From contig JACTVC010000008.1 of the NCBI GenBank assembly GCA_018417955.1, positions 1,054,001 to 1,118,000 on the forward strand: 64,000 nt of DNA. Direction: 5' to 3'. Origin of the DNA: Laccaria trichodermophora. Taxonomy: Eukaryota; Basidiomycota; Agaricomycetes; Agaricales; Hydnangiaceae. How positions within the stretch are numbered: position 1 is the stretch's first letter; the number at the start of each line of letters is the position of its first letter. Both the position numbers and the translations under genes were made by a program. Shown in pieces: positions 1 to 12,189 of the stretch. Below the pieces are notes generated by a model, which saw only the letters and a program-made list of their open reading frames with translations, had not been told where the DNA came from and ran no database searches.

Positions 1-1057
1 GCTGGTTCTGTTGGCCTCCGACGAATCGCCAGTTATCACCGGGAAGCAACCCCCTTTGGCAGTCATGAAATCCAACGAACCCAATACGCTGGATCTACTA
101 GATGTTACCGATGGGGTATGAAAGCTCCACTCTTGGAATCGCAAGAAAGTTTGCTAACACACATCCAGGATACCAGGATGCTACTGGTGATATCTAACTT
201 TGGTCATCTCGCAAACACTATCATTCCCAGCATGCTCGCACAATTAGAAGTTGCTTTGAATGTATCCATGATGGACGACAGACAGGTACAGTATCATTAT
301 CGGACAAGGAAACTTATGCTTATTCTCTTCTCATCAGACCTTGATGACTGTTGTGAAAGAGTTGGACAAAACCCTCTTTGAAGGCTACGTAAAACCAAGA
401 GCAAAGATCGTCACGGACATTGTCCGTGGCGGAGTTCTCGATCCCCAGATGGATTGGTACGAAACGCCCCACCCGACAGGTCAGTACTCGCCCTATCCTC
501 ATGGAACTCGACTGATTCTTTCCTCAGAAATCCGCCCCTACATGTATGAGACCCTGATGTATTTGGTTAGCACACATGCCCAGATATGCAGGGTGGCCGA
601 ACCCTTGTTGGACAGAGCATTGAATGCCCTTGTGGAGGAACTTGCCAATGAGGCTCTTTCATGTTTCCGTCAAGTGAAACGGTTTGGAATGGGCGGGATG
701 TTGAGGGTAACTCTTGTTTCAATCATCCGGCTAAGTCGTTTCTTACCCTGCAATTAGGCGACCCTTGAAATTGAATTCATGCATCAAACATTGGGGCGAT
801 ATGTCACACCCGCCGCTGCACGAACCCTATCTGATCTTTACAATAAAATCTCACAAGCGTACGCGCGGCGTCCAGGAGATGAAAACCTACAGGCCAATTT
901 GGACGGTGTTAAAAAGACACTTGCTGAAACACGCCGCGCGACCGGGATCGAGTTTCTATGCTTTAGGCAAACAAAGTCGAGCACCAGCCGCAGCACGCCC
1001 TCAGGTTCTAGACGGGATAAGGATGCGGGCCGCAGTAGTAACACTGGAAAGGTGTAG
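1..1057 (+). CDS. SEC5: Exocyst complex subunit Sec5, C-terminal part (partial)
   Basis: This is the 3' portion of a Sec5-family exocyst subunit, which helps tether secretory vesicles to the plasma membrane before SNARE fusion. The gene enters from the left edge. Exons run about 1-285, 338-479, 528-706 and about 756-1057, joined by introns with GT/AG ends (286-337, 480-527, 707 to about 755). The spliced frame reads through blocks typical of fungal Sec5, such as SNFGHLANTIIPSML, TVVKELDKTLF, DIVRGGVLDPQMDWYET and GRYVTPAAARTLSDLYN. It ends with a Ser/Thr/Lys-rich tail and TAG at 1055-1057. The start and N-terminal half lie outside the window. The family call is confident; the exact border of the last exon is less sure. 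Confidence 0.88.
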
Positions 1058-1288
1058 AGTATGACCGTTTTGGCAAAAGCTTTTGTATTGTACCAAGGAT
1101 TATTTATTAACTTTCATACCCATGTAGACATAATAGCAAATCAGACAACTAGTGTCATATGGAGGGACGTGTTCCAGCTGCTTGTTCAGCAAATTGCGGG
1201 TTCTCTACGCTCGAGTCAGAGTAAGTCCGATGTTATGTCAAAATAAGTTACAATTTAATTATACGATGGGGGGTATAAACGGCTATGT

Positions 1289-3250
1289 TCAGGCCATCAA
1301 ATCAACAAGGATCGTCACTATTCCCAAAACTGATAGTATCAGTGGATTAGCGTAAGACCGAGGGATAGAACGTCTAAAAACAAACCCACCAATTTCGATG
1401 GCAATCAAGGCGATGACGATCTGTTCAAGGCGTTCGGCATGTTTACTTGAGACGGACTCTTTCAAAAGCTGTAGCATATCCTGGAGAACCTAGAACGAGG
1501 GGCTCAGAAGGGTACCCAAGGAGAAGGGGATTGATAGGACCAACCTCGACACGTGTATTGAGGAGGTTGATTCTCTGCGGAATTTCGAGGTAACTCCGAG
1601 CTGCGTCATACAAGGGTTGAAGATCGGGGTAACTCTGTCAAACTACGCGTAAGCCCAAATAAGCCATCGATTAAACCTGGTAAGCGTGCCCAAAAGACCT
1701 CCTGTAAAGGCATGTCAGAGCGGGAGCGCAGAAGCATGGATGGCCTTACTGGAGAATCGAGAACCGACCCAACGGAGTTGATATTTGTTCGAAGAAGGAA
1801 CAATTGACCAATCTGTTGCATGATTTCTGCGGCCCCGATTCATTTCAAAAGTTTCAGGGTCGTGGAGAGAGCATGTCACCTTTGTGAGGCATTCCAATTT
1901 TTCCTGTTTCGCTGATGACTTCTGGAATATCTTTCGTTTCTTCGATGGTTGACGATATCAGGTCTTCAAACTGCGAATCGGAAAGCATGGAGTCAGCGTG
2001 GATCTATCATAATAGATGGGTCTCGTTACTAGTGAAATTTTAACTGATTGTGAGAGAGCATGCGACAGGGAGAGTTTCGTCCTGATACAACATGAGTGTT
2101 ATGCGGAAAAAGCCTCCCGATAACGTACATGTAACTAGACCCTTTTCGAAGGGTGATCACATCATTATAGATCCTAGGAGTGGAACCAAATTAGCGGTAG
2201 ATGAGGTTTCGAATACACAGACAAACCGACTGTAGTTCGCATAATAATAATTGAGGTCCTCCATTTCGATATCTTCAGGAGCTGATTGCCTGTAAGTTAC
2301 GGCAAAAAGGATGTTCAAAAGAGAAGTGCCATACCAAGTTTATCCACTTCGAAGCGTTTTCTGAAAATATATTCAACGTCGTGCATTGAATTATCCATGA
2401 TACGCACATTGAAGAAAGGAATCGTCTCTCTTGTTGCTCTGTCATCCCCCAGATAACGACAGTACCGTAGTCAAATAAGAAAATCTCTGCCTCCGTTGCA
2501 GTTGTGTCGAATTTGCTCCGCTTTCTCTGCTTTATAGGTCTTTCCTCGCTGTTGTCCTGTGGCTGATCTTCTGCCAGCTCTGGTATGCCCAGAAGGTCTC
2601 CTACTGGTGCATGGGGACCGGCTCGGGATGGTCGGCTTTCGTGGGGGTTGGACGGCGGGTCATAGATGTATGTGGTATATATGACTTCGTCGATCAGCTT
2701 GGGATTTGTGTGGTATGCGTTTCGTCTAGCATTGAAAAACTTCATGAGGTCCTGCATCCGGTAGGAGCTGAGGGTCCCAGTCAGCCCAACCTACGATGAA
2801 TCGTGGTGGAGAGTGTTACCTCGCCGTGGCGTAAGCCGTAACCCGTGGCAGCGATTTCGCTTTCTTTTTGGTCAACTTCAATGCGTCTCGTCGAGCTGTA
2901 CCGTCAGGAATCAGCGAGATCTGGTTGTAAACCTGTAGTAGGCACAGAACTTGGCATGAGCAAAGAGTGGTGCACGATTTCAAGAAGACATGCACCTCGA
3001 TATCCTCCTGCGACTGCGAATCCTCATTTTCGTCAATGTCGCCATCATCACTGTCTCCAGCAGTCCCAGGACTTTCAGGATGATCTCTGATTCGTGAAAC
3101 CTCCCCAGTACTCTTCGTGCTGATAACTGGAAGATGTTCGGGCTGCTCTGGTAGGACTTTCAGCTTTCCAGCGACCTTGGTCGACCTATTTGCGCCTCTA
3201 GGTTTCGTTTCTAGAGAGGTGTTGGGCTTCGTATTCGTCGGGTCGGGCAT
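1289..3250 (-). CDS. RMD1: RMD1/RMND1-family (DUF155) protein
   Basis: Multi-exon gene for a member of the RMD1/RMND1/Sif2 family (DUF155). Yeast Rmd1 is cytoplasmic and human RMND1 supports mitochondrial translation, so the compartment here is not certain. The N-terminus is disordered and acidic (MPDPTNTKPN, then an Asp/Glu/Ser stretch). The DUF155 part includes LPRVTAYATAR, FFNARRNAYHTNPKLIDEV, LFDYGTVVIWGM, RFEVDKL and MEDLNYYYANYSR. The C-terminal part has QIGQLFLLRTNINSV, then LQLLKESVSSKHAERLEQI and a hydrophobic end (VLGIVTILVDLMA) fitting the single C-terminal membrane segment of the family. A short intron splits the last helix near 1365-1425. Start is the ATG at 3250. It is convergent with SEC5. 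Confidence 0.83.
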
Positions 3251-3705
3251 ATTTCCATGGATTTATAGACTGTTTAGAGATTGTTCATATGATACCGACA
3301 CGAGTGCGAAATACTTACTTGCAATCAACTTGCAATAATTATTTTTGTTCTCTGTTAGCTAAACCCCTAAGCACATTTCAAATTTCAACTTTGAACTTAC
3401 TCCGAGTCCCCTCGAACGACGACGACAACAACTCAGCCTTCAATTTGACTCTCAGGAATAGCAATACATATTTTTTGCCCAGTCACTGCCAGTGCCATGA
3501 TAAATTGGCTTCACTACTATCCGTACCGGAAATCCGAGTGAGGAAGACGAAGTCCCCCTCGTTCTCGACCCTGCCACCATACATAGGCTCCGCGGCGATT
3601 GGCTGGCAGTTGACGCAGACAACACGCAGTGTTGTGGATTTCTAGCGCTGCGAACTATCAAGATCAAGTGACTTTCATCGTGTAAAACGTCCAAGATAAT
3701 ACCCA
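3251..3705. promoter_or_regulatory. Divergent intergenic region
   Basis: This interval separates the minus-strand RMD1 start (3250) from a possible plus-strand start at 3706. It has pyrimidine-rich stretches and short AT-rich runs but no clear TATA motif. I see no coding potential. A promoter role is inferred only from position. Confidence 0.3.
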
Positions 3706-4490
3706 ATGGCCGGTCTCACAGTTCGTTCCTTTCGGTCGTCTTGTACTTATCGGATCATTAGACCTGGTCTGCAGTGCACGCTTATCGTCGATTCGTCTGT
3801 TTAAAAATTCCGTGAGCCTTTGACGTAGTTAACAGGTACCACCGCCGAACTCCTTCAAGGATGTTTTAGAACCAACTTCTCCACGAGAATTCAACTGTAC
3901 CGGGACGGTGCTCCCACCCTCAGGATCTACGCACCTACTAACGGTCCGCACTTTTAAATCAACCAAGGTCGACCCCCGAACGTTTTATCTTCGTGTACCT
4001 GAGGCCTAGGTCACCTATAGGTGGCGGGGGTGAAAATGTAATTGTACCGGCATCAGCTTAATGGTCTTCGCAAAATGATGCTGGTTGGCAGAATTCGAAA
4101 ACGGTATCTCTTCAGCCATTGGCCCTTCCAAATGGACAGTAAAAGGTACGACATCAATTGTTTTCACATTCTAGAATCTCGAGCAACCTCACGCGACCGA
4201 CAAATTCCACTATGCGGCGTCCTCTCACCCTCAAGAGTGGCCGAAGAAAGATTGTCTCCAAAACGCCTACTCGCCGTAGCCACCCATATTCAACCAGCGA
4301 GTCGCAAAACACGAAAATTCACTAACATTGCGACTCCTCTGAGTCTTCGGAAGCTCTAATTATAAGCGTTCAAGATGCTCCAAAATGCCCTGGATTTCGA
4401 ACTTTCGCCAATGGTCAGCGTTTAAATTTAAAACGTCAATATGTGCGGAGATATGCGATTGTGCGTGGTGATGTGGCAGGTGAGTCGAGA
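3706..4490 (+). CDS. Possible spliced gene of unknown function
   Basis: A candidate gene I do not recognise. ATG at 3706 (MAGLT) is followed by an intron (3721-3834, GT/AG), then a frame open for about 150 nt (reading VPPPNSFKDVLEPTSPREF and further to DPRTFYL). It can continue across 3993-4091 into FENGISSAIGPSKWTVK. The next join would need a 29-nt intron (4146-4174), which is unusually short, after which a basic Ser/Thr-rich stretch (RRPLTLKSGRRKIVSK) follows to about 4490. The open frame and splice signals suggest a gene, but the short intron and lack of a recognisable domain leave the model doubtful. It could be a decayed gene. Confidence 0.32.
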
Positions 4491-6003
4491 ATATTCACCG
4501 AGATTCTCATTTTTCCGGTAACTGCAAGACTTCAAGTTTCCTCCATCGAGTGCTGGATAATTGCATTTTAATTGTTGATGTCCCGGGACGGGAAAGAGGA
4601 TCCCAAGAATCTTGTGATCCCGACTCTCGCATTGACAACCTTACAGTCAACTACCCATCTTCGGTTCAACATTTCCATTCCAGGTATGTCGCCGGCAGTA
4701 AACATAACTCCCGCCCTCTGTCAGCCTACTGGAAAACAAATTCCTCATGGACAATTGCCTCGATTTTCTTGTCTCCCTCGGTCGTGCGTGTGTTTAATTC
4801 TTTTTTCGCTCTCTTCACCTCCATCCTTCGGAGTAATAGAGGACTGTCAATATCATGACGCCCTTTCGGACGCTTCTGGTGTCCCAGATTTGTTCTGTTT
4901 CGTACTGTTCTCCGCTATTTCTCTTTGTTTCCTATTTATTTATTCTCTCTTCATTTCATTTTCGCCCTCTCGTTATTTTCTTCAATATTTTGCCTACCAT
5001 GAGGTTCAAAAAAACAAGTTGTCATAAGGAGCATGCTGGGAACGTGACTCATTTTCCCGGCCTTTTGGCTTTTAAATTTGCTTTGTGAACCCAAGGAACA
5101 TTCTGAAATGAACTTTATCTACTTTATATCCCAGGTCATCGGCGACATCGATAATCTCCTTGCCAGGTTTTCTGGTCATCGTGGAGAAGTCACGGTATCG
5201 ATTTGGCCTCGGCCCTCAAGGAGGGTAGGCGCGGCGATTTTTTCGGGGCGAACTGCAATGTTTATTGATCAGGTAGATAGGAGCGATGCGAAATTTCACC
5301 GCGGACTGCGAGTAGGTTTGAGTTGCGATTGCATGCAACTTAAAAGTACTTGAATATGACTGAGCATCTGCCAGTGGAGCGTTTTTACTCTCAGCAAACT
5401 GCTTTACATATCAGAACATCGGTATATCTATATTTCATTGTTAAAGGCGTATCTTCCACGGGGCATTGCACAGTTGCTTGTCAATGAACGAAGATTTGAT
5501 CAAATTTGTTGAGTTATCCAAGCATTTGGATTGATATTACACATAGCTCCAGCAGAAGCGTAACTCCGAACCAGGGCACTATCTTCCCTTCTAACAACAT
5601 TCTGAGAGGGGACTCAGGCATCCTCCATATGTCGGCTTTTACTATTGTATACTGAGATCGGAACATTGACCCCTCATGTGACATTAACGCGCAATTTATA
5701 CAAGGATGATGCAGAGTGCCTATAAGTAGCTACAGATGAGTTAATAGAAAAAATGCGGTAGGAGCATTAGCAAAGTCCATGTTAAACCAGATGAAAATAA
5801 GCGGTGATCGATCCACGAGCACTTGAGATGAAATGCCATTTCTACTTTTATGATCACGAGAAAAGTCAGGATCCTGATCCTGACGTTATGCTTCTTAAGC
5901 GTGGTTGCTTTTGTGTACATATGGTGATGGTGGCCAATCGTTATTTCCGCCTCTTTTTGCACATAGCGATCAGCGATTTTGAGGTGTTGGGGTTGCTCAA
6001 AGA
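4491..6003. other. No confident gene
   Basis: Only short frames without recognisable domains. Part of it (4790-5000) is pyrimidine-rich on the plus strand. The right end is the 3' flank of the Gti1/Pac2 gene. Confidence 0.4.
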
Positions 6004-7303
6004 CTACGAGAAGAACTTCCGTAACAGCAACTCGTCGTTAGGATCGCGCGGGGGACCCGAGATGGATTGGAGATATTCGAGCGGGACCAATTGAGCTGGA
6101 GGGCGCGGGTGCCCTTGAGGACCTTTGTTCTGAGCTGAAGAGGAAGAGGCGGTGCTGGAATACCCTGATGGTGAGGTCGGCGCCGTTGATTTGTGGTGTG
6201 AACCTGACGAATATTTGTGCTGGTTATTCGACGGCGTGGAGCGGATAGTATCAAGTGTAGGTGAGGAAGGTTGAGTTGGACTCTCAGCGGGCTGAGGATT
6301 GTTTGCGTGAGCGCGGCTATCCCGCCTCGCCTTTCCAGCGCGAGCGCTTCTGAACCAACCGTCCGGTACAACAACATCACCAACGCCCCTAATATTATCA
6401 ATTGTGTTGAGCTCTTCGAGCCTTTGTTGACTAAAGTATGCAGCTAGGGATGACGGTCAAAGCGTGTCTTAGAAGATAGATTGCCCCACATACTTAAATG
6501 CCATTTGCGGATAATACCCCTCGGACGATCAGCTGGTAAAGAAACGTGAACGCTGTAGGTTTGTTTGATCAGTCGTTCCGACTCAGGAAGCGGTCGAGGA
6601 TCTAATGCAGCGTAAGGCCTCCCCGATTGTCTGGCCGGTCTGCAAAATAAAAATTATTAGACGGCCAATCTCCGAGATTGCAGAAAGAAGGGGAAACAAA
6701 TTATAACGCCGAGCGGCTGGCCAAAAAAAACACTACTGACCGCATCATCTGCGCCCACGGCGTTACAGGGTTGACGAGGTCGTCACTCATATCTGACTCT
6801 TTTTGGTGATAAAATAAGAATTCCTGGTATATTTAATATGTTCACTGCGGGTCTCAGAAGCTGTTAGAAAGGAAGGACGTACGTCTCGAACCCCTGATCA
6901 GTTGGAAGAAATTATTTAACACATGATCGACGCTGGCAACACGGCGTTACGTACGACTTGGACCCCATCCCATTCCATCGGTCCTGGAAGAGGAGAGCAC
7001 ATGAATGCGGCCACATTGGATTATTTCAGAAGCCCACTCACCAACGCTCCATGCCAAGTCCTGTAGGCTCTGTGTTCGCCCCCCGCTCTTCCCTAGTGGA
7101 CCTATGTGCAGGAGCGCCACGGCAGATTTTTTACTGGAATAGACTCACCATACATATACATTCCCAGGAACGATGGCCCTTCGCTCTTCAGCGTCCAAGC
7201 GTCGAGTAATCAACGGCAATCGGTTGCAAGCGACGCCGTAGAAGACTTGCAAAGCATCTCGCGTCGAACGAATGCGTACATTGTGCAAGGTGGGACGCTG
7301 CAT
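6004..7303 (-). CDS. Gti1/Pac2 (WOPR-domain) transcription factor
   Basis: A WOPR-family DNA-binding regulator; known relatives (Wor1, Ryp1, Gti1, Pac2) control morphological switching and development in fungi. The protein appears only after joining about six exons. WOPRa: MQRPTLHNVRIRS, LPLITRRLDAEERRAIVPGN and VYVW, across an intron to TEPTGLGMERW, across another to TDGMGWGPSR, then VRD and EFLFYHQKES. WOPRb: RLIKQTYSVHVSLP, GIIRKWHLTAYFSQQRLEEL and NTIDNI. The C-terminus is Ser/Pro/Gln-rich and ends LLLRKFFS with TAG at 6004-6006. All junctions used are GT/AG and keep frame; one exon (GGGTTCGAGACG, about 6889-6900) is only 12 nt. ATG at 7303 fits the family start, but an in-frame ATG lies upstream at 7375. 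The tail (about 110 residues) seems shorter than in many relatives. Confidence 0.82.
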
Positions 7304-9105
7304 CGTGATGAGCCACTGAGAGTTTAGTGGGATGGGAAGAAGTGCGAATGGGGTCAGTTGCCAAACTATGGTCACATTATATACTAGTTTTCCGGAACAG
7401 CAGGGCTAACCGAGCAGCACATTTTTTAATCCCAAAATGTTTTTTTGAGTTTGCATTGAGTTGTTATGTGCGATACCTTCGAGATCTAAGGCCCAAGGAT
7501 TCAAACGTAAGCCGGATTCCATGCGTTCTCACGGCAGCAACCTGTTTTTGAGACGTGTCAGTCGCTTGCAGAACGGAGTGGAGAAGTTCGAAGCAAAACC
7601 ATACTTGTTCCGTAGCATCGAGATGATCGCTGACTTTAACTTTATCATATCACAGGCTATCTGAGATTGTGATCTCCATGAAAACAGATCCAAATGGCGT
7701 TTGAAGCATAAATTGTTAAGCGTCGATTCAGATGAAAAGTAGCATGAGATCGATGGCATCGTTGCCAGTCAAAGTGGAGAGTCATGTGGGACACAATCAC
7801 CGAACGCTCCGTATTATGGACTCAATCTGAGACCCACCACCACGGAACGTTTTAAGATTTGGAGGCAAATCGATCATGTATTTTGAGGCCCAACACTTTG
7901 ATTTGTATGCATCCAATGTTGAGTGGATTCGGCCTGTGGACGGAAATTATTCCAAGGTCGTGTTTAGGGTGGACTTGAGCTACAGTGCATGAAGTGTCCG
8001 CTTGCTGCCCTCGAGCTTGATAATTGTCGTAAAGGTTTGTGCATGTGCCATTAATTATGCAACAACGTTTGGATGAAAAGGTCAATGCGTAATAGCATAA
8101 CAGCATCAGCAGGAATGAACTATCTACCGGCAGATATTCGCATGGTTTCTGACTCTCCAGAATGCAGCCGGAAGAATCGTAAGGGATGCTGAGACGCCTG
8201 TCAGAATGAGGGGATGGTCTACCGTTGCGTGGTAGTAAGCCGACAATTGCCAGTGATCAATATTCAATTCTGATTGCCATGAGTCAGGCAGAATTCCTAT
8301 CCATTGCCACCATGTTAGGGTGATCATGGGTGACAACCATGAGTTTCGCGATCGATTCCAAATGGCAAAGGCCGCCAGACGTGCGAAAGCGACACTTTTC
8401 ATGAGGGGTTTATAAGGGTGGGAGCGGTGAAGTTAGAAGCCAAATAATAAATATTTACATGCAGCTTCGGTTATGTTGACACGTGATGCTGACGCGTGAC
8501 GTCACGACGCTGGCTCAGCTTGATTGGGTCGACTTCAGTGTTTTCCGAAAATTCGTCGCCGTGGAAGCGTGAGGCAATTCGTTTAATTATACGCAAATAG
8601 GACGTTCTCATCTAAATTTGTATCTATAGGAAATTAAGTTTGTAGATCCGAGCAAATGCTTTCAAGGGAGTACTTAAGTATGAGATATTATTGATGTGGT
8701 AATCGTAATCGATGAGGAAGGCACTAGGAAGGCTGTAGGTAGTCGAGCTTGTTGACACATTGAATAAGGTGTTGCCGACTGCCAGCTTGGCTCAAGCGGT
8801 TCCGCGTAGATGTGAAAAGCGCGGTAATGTGTGCATCAGTTACGGGCTTTTTTTTTCTTGGATGGCAAAAGGTGAGTGGGTTTTTGCGAACGAAGTGATT
8901 GTTTTTGTGTCTTCAGTGTTTGGCTCTAATAATAATGCGGTGAGAAAGACCTAGTGAGCAAAGCTCCTTCTTTGGCTCTGATGTTTTTTTTTTCGTAGTC
9001 AATAAAGTCTCTTTGTAAACTTTCCATTGAGGCGGAAGTACCCTCCGACAGCGCTAGCTATTTCAGATGCTTTTAGAACTTTTTTCTGACACTAGGGTTA
9101 TCCCT
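7304..9105. other. Mostly non-coding; one unrecognised short ORF
   Basis: No gene I can support. The longest frame is on the minus strand at 8124-8402 (92 codons from an ATG, rich in Trp and hydrophobic residues), with no recognisable motif and no clear continuation. The left part should contain the Gti1/Pac2 promoter. Confidence 0.35.
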
Positions 9106-9321
9106 TTAATATGCCGGTAGTAAGGACACGCTCATGGCGACCGTTCGGAGTTCCCCTACTCGGTCCGACTGTACAAGAAAGCGTCGTGTAGGTCCCTTTA
9201 CAGAAGCGTAATACTGAGGTTCGACAAGAACACGTATCCGTTCGGCCTTGCAAAGCGCCACGGTCTCGTCTACTTCGGGCAACATAAAGAAACTTTGTTG
9301 AAAATCCTGGAAGTCACTCAT
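9106..9321 (-). CDS. Small ORF of unknown function
   Basis: A 71-codon frame from an ATG about 90 nt beyond the stop of the DNAJC11-like gene on the same strand. It reads MSDFQDFQQSFFMLPEVDE and later VEPQYYASVKGPTRRFLV. Composition looks protein-like, with balanced charged and hydrophobic residues, but I do not recognise a family. It could be a small independent gene or a chance frame in the 3' flank. Confidence 0.3.
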   Translation of the reverse strand: MSDFQDFQQSFFMLPEVDETVALCKAERIRVLVEPQYYASVKGPTRRFLVQSDRVGELRTVAMSVSLLPAY

Positions 9322-9411
9322 CTTTTTGTGCGACTGAAATTTTGACTGTAAGGCCGTGGCGAAGGGAAGTTACTAGGTGCACTTTTCCAGTTCGTGTTCT
9401 GTTTCCGTCGT

Positions 9412-11753
9412 TCAAATTGCAGTTAATTTCCGAGTGACGGAACACATGTGGTCAAACGAACCTGCCAACGGCAGCACGACGGGGACATTGTCCGGAATGT
9501 CTGCATAGTGCATGCGGCCACGGAAAAGATAGCGAACGCGCAAGGATTTGGAATTGAATGGTGCAGGGTCACTGAAGCCCTGTAAAACAGACTGGCAGAA
9601 CGTGTGAATTAGAAAAGATATGAGAATTGGATGATTGAAATTCCGGTCCGATACCTTGGTACCACCGGGAATGTAGAGCTGTGAGTTGCGAACAAGAGCC
9701 TGTACAGGTATAGTCACATTGAGAGACAAGTTGCGTGCCGCTTCGTCTGTCTCCGCTGCACCATACATAGCTTCTTCGATGACGAGACCTTGAATTATGA
9801 AATAAATGGTTCAGGGGAAAACAAGACTGGCATTTTCCATAGTCATACCTTCCTTGCCCCTTTCTACGCGAGCACTCCTACCCGCCGAATCTTTCAGCAA
9901 GTTTTCAACCGCGTTTCTCTCTTTTCTTGAATCCAAATCTTCCTCGAAAATTTTATGTGCGGCTTGAATTTTCCTAAGATTTCATAAGCGTTAATATACT
10001 AGTAGAATTTTGATCAGAGGAACTTACGCGAGCCGGCGAAGGCGACGACGTGGGATAATTAGGAAATGATGTCCCAGCAAAGCGCAAGCTGTTGGTAAGA
10101 TGATGGTACCCCAAGCAATGAATGGATTGAATTCCGTTGACAATATGATTGGCAATGATAACTGCTGTTCGAGGTAGGAGAAGCTGGGATCATCAATACA
10201 GGCTCGACATAGAGCAGGAGAGAAGCTTCACTAACTCGAGTTGCAACAAAATAGCAGTAGCTTGTATTACAGTGCTCGCACCGACCTGAACTGCGTCACC
10301 CGACCATTGTGCAGAAAGCGACCATGATAAGCCCCCGAGCCCGTATTCAAGTGCCACTCGAATTCTGGTTGACAGCTCTGTAAATGTAACGGCAGCAGAT
10401 GCTGACAATTTCGGAAGAATGTCCATGAAAGAAATGTCAAAAGCTTTTTCAATCGCTCTATATTGAAACCCTGATATGGAAGGAAGACTTTGTTTCTGGC
10501 GCACAAGTGTTGATAAATTCATGGAGGGTGGCGACAAATACATCAAGGCAAGCGAAGGGAACTTGCGGCCTAAGTGAAGTGTAATTTTACCTCTTTCAGG
10601 ACCTGAGCGAAACAGTTTCCGAGAAACGGAGACAGTCAGAGCTGGGGGTACCAAATGATAATTTGAAGCAACCACGCCCTTGACTTTCAGTGTGTTATCC
10701 TCGTCACGGTAGGTAGTTTCAACCTTTGTCACGTGTGGATAGAGAAAACTCAAATTTGCCTGTAGAGAAAGGATATCAGGCCTCGATTCAGAGGCAGTCA
10801 TGAAACAAAACGAACCACTGATTCTATCCGTGGCGACCATTGGTGGCGGACGGTACCCAGGTAATCGGGGGATGCGGCTTTGTTTCCTGTGAAGGTAGCA
10901 CGAGCCTCAAATCCAACGGAGGTCTTCTCGTTAATTTTTTTCTAGCTTGTTGGTCAGATTGATCTTTGAAGGTAATTGGACTTGAGTGCAAACCTGAACA
11001 TTGTGGCTTACACTGATTGGGACGAAGTTGACTCCTCGTATCCGTTTTGAAAAGCTTGTGGTCCATTTGTCGGAAGCTGATCCATCGTCGGCCGAAAACA
11101 AAGACCCAGCCAATATACTACAAGCGACTTTCCCCCGCGGCAGGATCAAGTCTCTTTTCTGCTTCCGGTCAAGTTCCAAAATAGTGCTCGTGAGGGTATG
11201 CCGAATCTGAGTATAATTCAATTAAATTGAACGTCCAAAGTACGTAACACTGACCTCTTCTGTAGGTTTCGTCTGTAGTTCCTCCGGCCAGCTGATAGCA
11301 AGCCCTCTTTCACCTGCCAAGATGATGAGTCAAGGTAGATCGATGCCGAACACTTGGCGTATACCTAATGTATCGTAGACCAGTCTACCCGACATGAGCC
11401 AAATGAGCGAAACATACGTTGCGTATTCTCACCGAAGAAAAGGGTCCGACAAAACTGAAAAAGAATGAGCCGAATTTTTGTTGAATGGGAAAGCAATTGA
11501 ACACACCCTGGTATGCTTTTTGAATCTTTAGAAACTCACGGGTGGCTGTCTCCTTCGCAGCCTCGTCCTGCTGCCTGTCTGGGTGAAAGATCAGGGAAAG
11601 AGCCCTGTGCCGTTCGTTGATTTCTGCCTGCGATGCATCCTTGTGAACATTGAGAATTGAACTGAAACAAAAGTTAGAGGTAGCCTTGATAACATGAATT
11701 GGAACTCACTAGAACGTGCCATTCCTTTCGATTGTGAAGCCGTTTTCGGCCAT
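9412..11753 (-). CDS. DNAJC11-like J-domain protein (J domain + DUF3395)
   Basis: A J protein of the DNAJC11 type, whose animal member associates with the mitochondrial MICOS/MIB complex and cristae. Start ATG at 11753 gives MAENGFTIERNGTFY, then after an intron SILNVHKDASQAEINERHR and the Hsp70-activating HPD motif within LIFHPDRQQ. The J domain closes through small exons to KAYQVLSDPFLRLVYDTLG. The middle has GERGLAISWPEELQ and a long beta-rich region (KITLHLGRKFPSLALMYLS; EYGLGGLSWSLSAQWSGDAV). The C-terminal DUF3395 part includes VQALVRNSQLYIPGG, LQGFSDPAPFNSKSLRVRYL and FRGRMHYADIPDNVPVVLP. Stop is at 9412. At least eight introns, all about 50-60 nt. Confidence 0.84.
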
Positions 11754-12189
11754 TCGGACCGTACACAGGATAAAGAGAGCTAAGAAGAAAACAACGTGTC
11801 GAGAGGTGTGGATTGATGAGCCATATAATAAGCGCTCAAACCACGACAGCAAACAAATGTGGTTGGTCACATGACCGTACTGAAAGGTCCGAGAGTCCCG
11901 GGACCCTTCACCTTGTAGCAAACCTGTAGTCAAGCTCAATACTTAAGTAGACAAGTTGATTGGCACCAACAAGCTGGGACTAGGTACCAAGCATTGAAGA
12001 TTTCAAAAAAATTCGCTTATGCTCAGACTCCATAGGGAAAGCAGCAAGGGGGAGCCAATCCTTTCACGATATATCCAATCTACTTGTGAATCTGGTTGAA
12101 AAAAAAGGGCCGGCCACGTTGGTAAGATTATATACAATCAAGCGGGTAAAACCTTGAGACAACGCCAAAAGTACTCCAACAGCGTCAGA
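11754..12189. other. Intergenic region, no gene seen
   Basis: Between the 5' end of the DNAJC11-like gene and the 3' end of the MutY gene. Only short frames are present; the left part probably holds the J-protein promoter. Confidence 0.4.

Noticed and set aside
9106..9321. Last exon of the DNAJC11-like gene
   Set aside because: The J-protein frame already ends at 9412 just after the conserved DUF3395 end, and the small frame has its own ATG.
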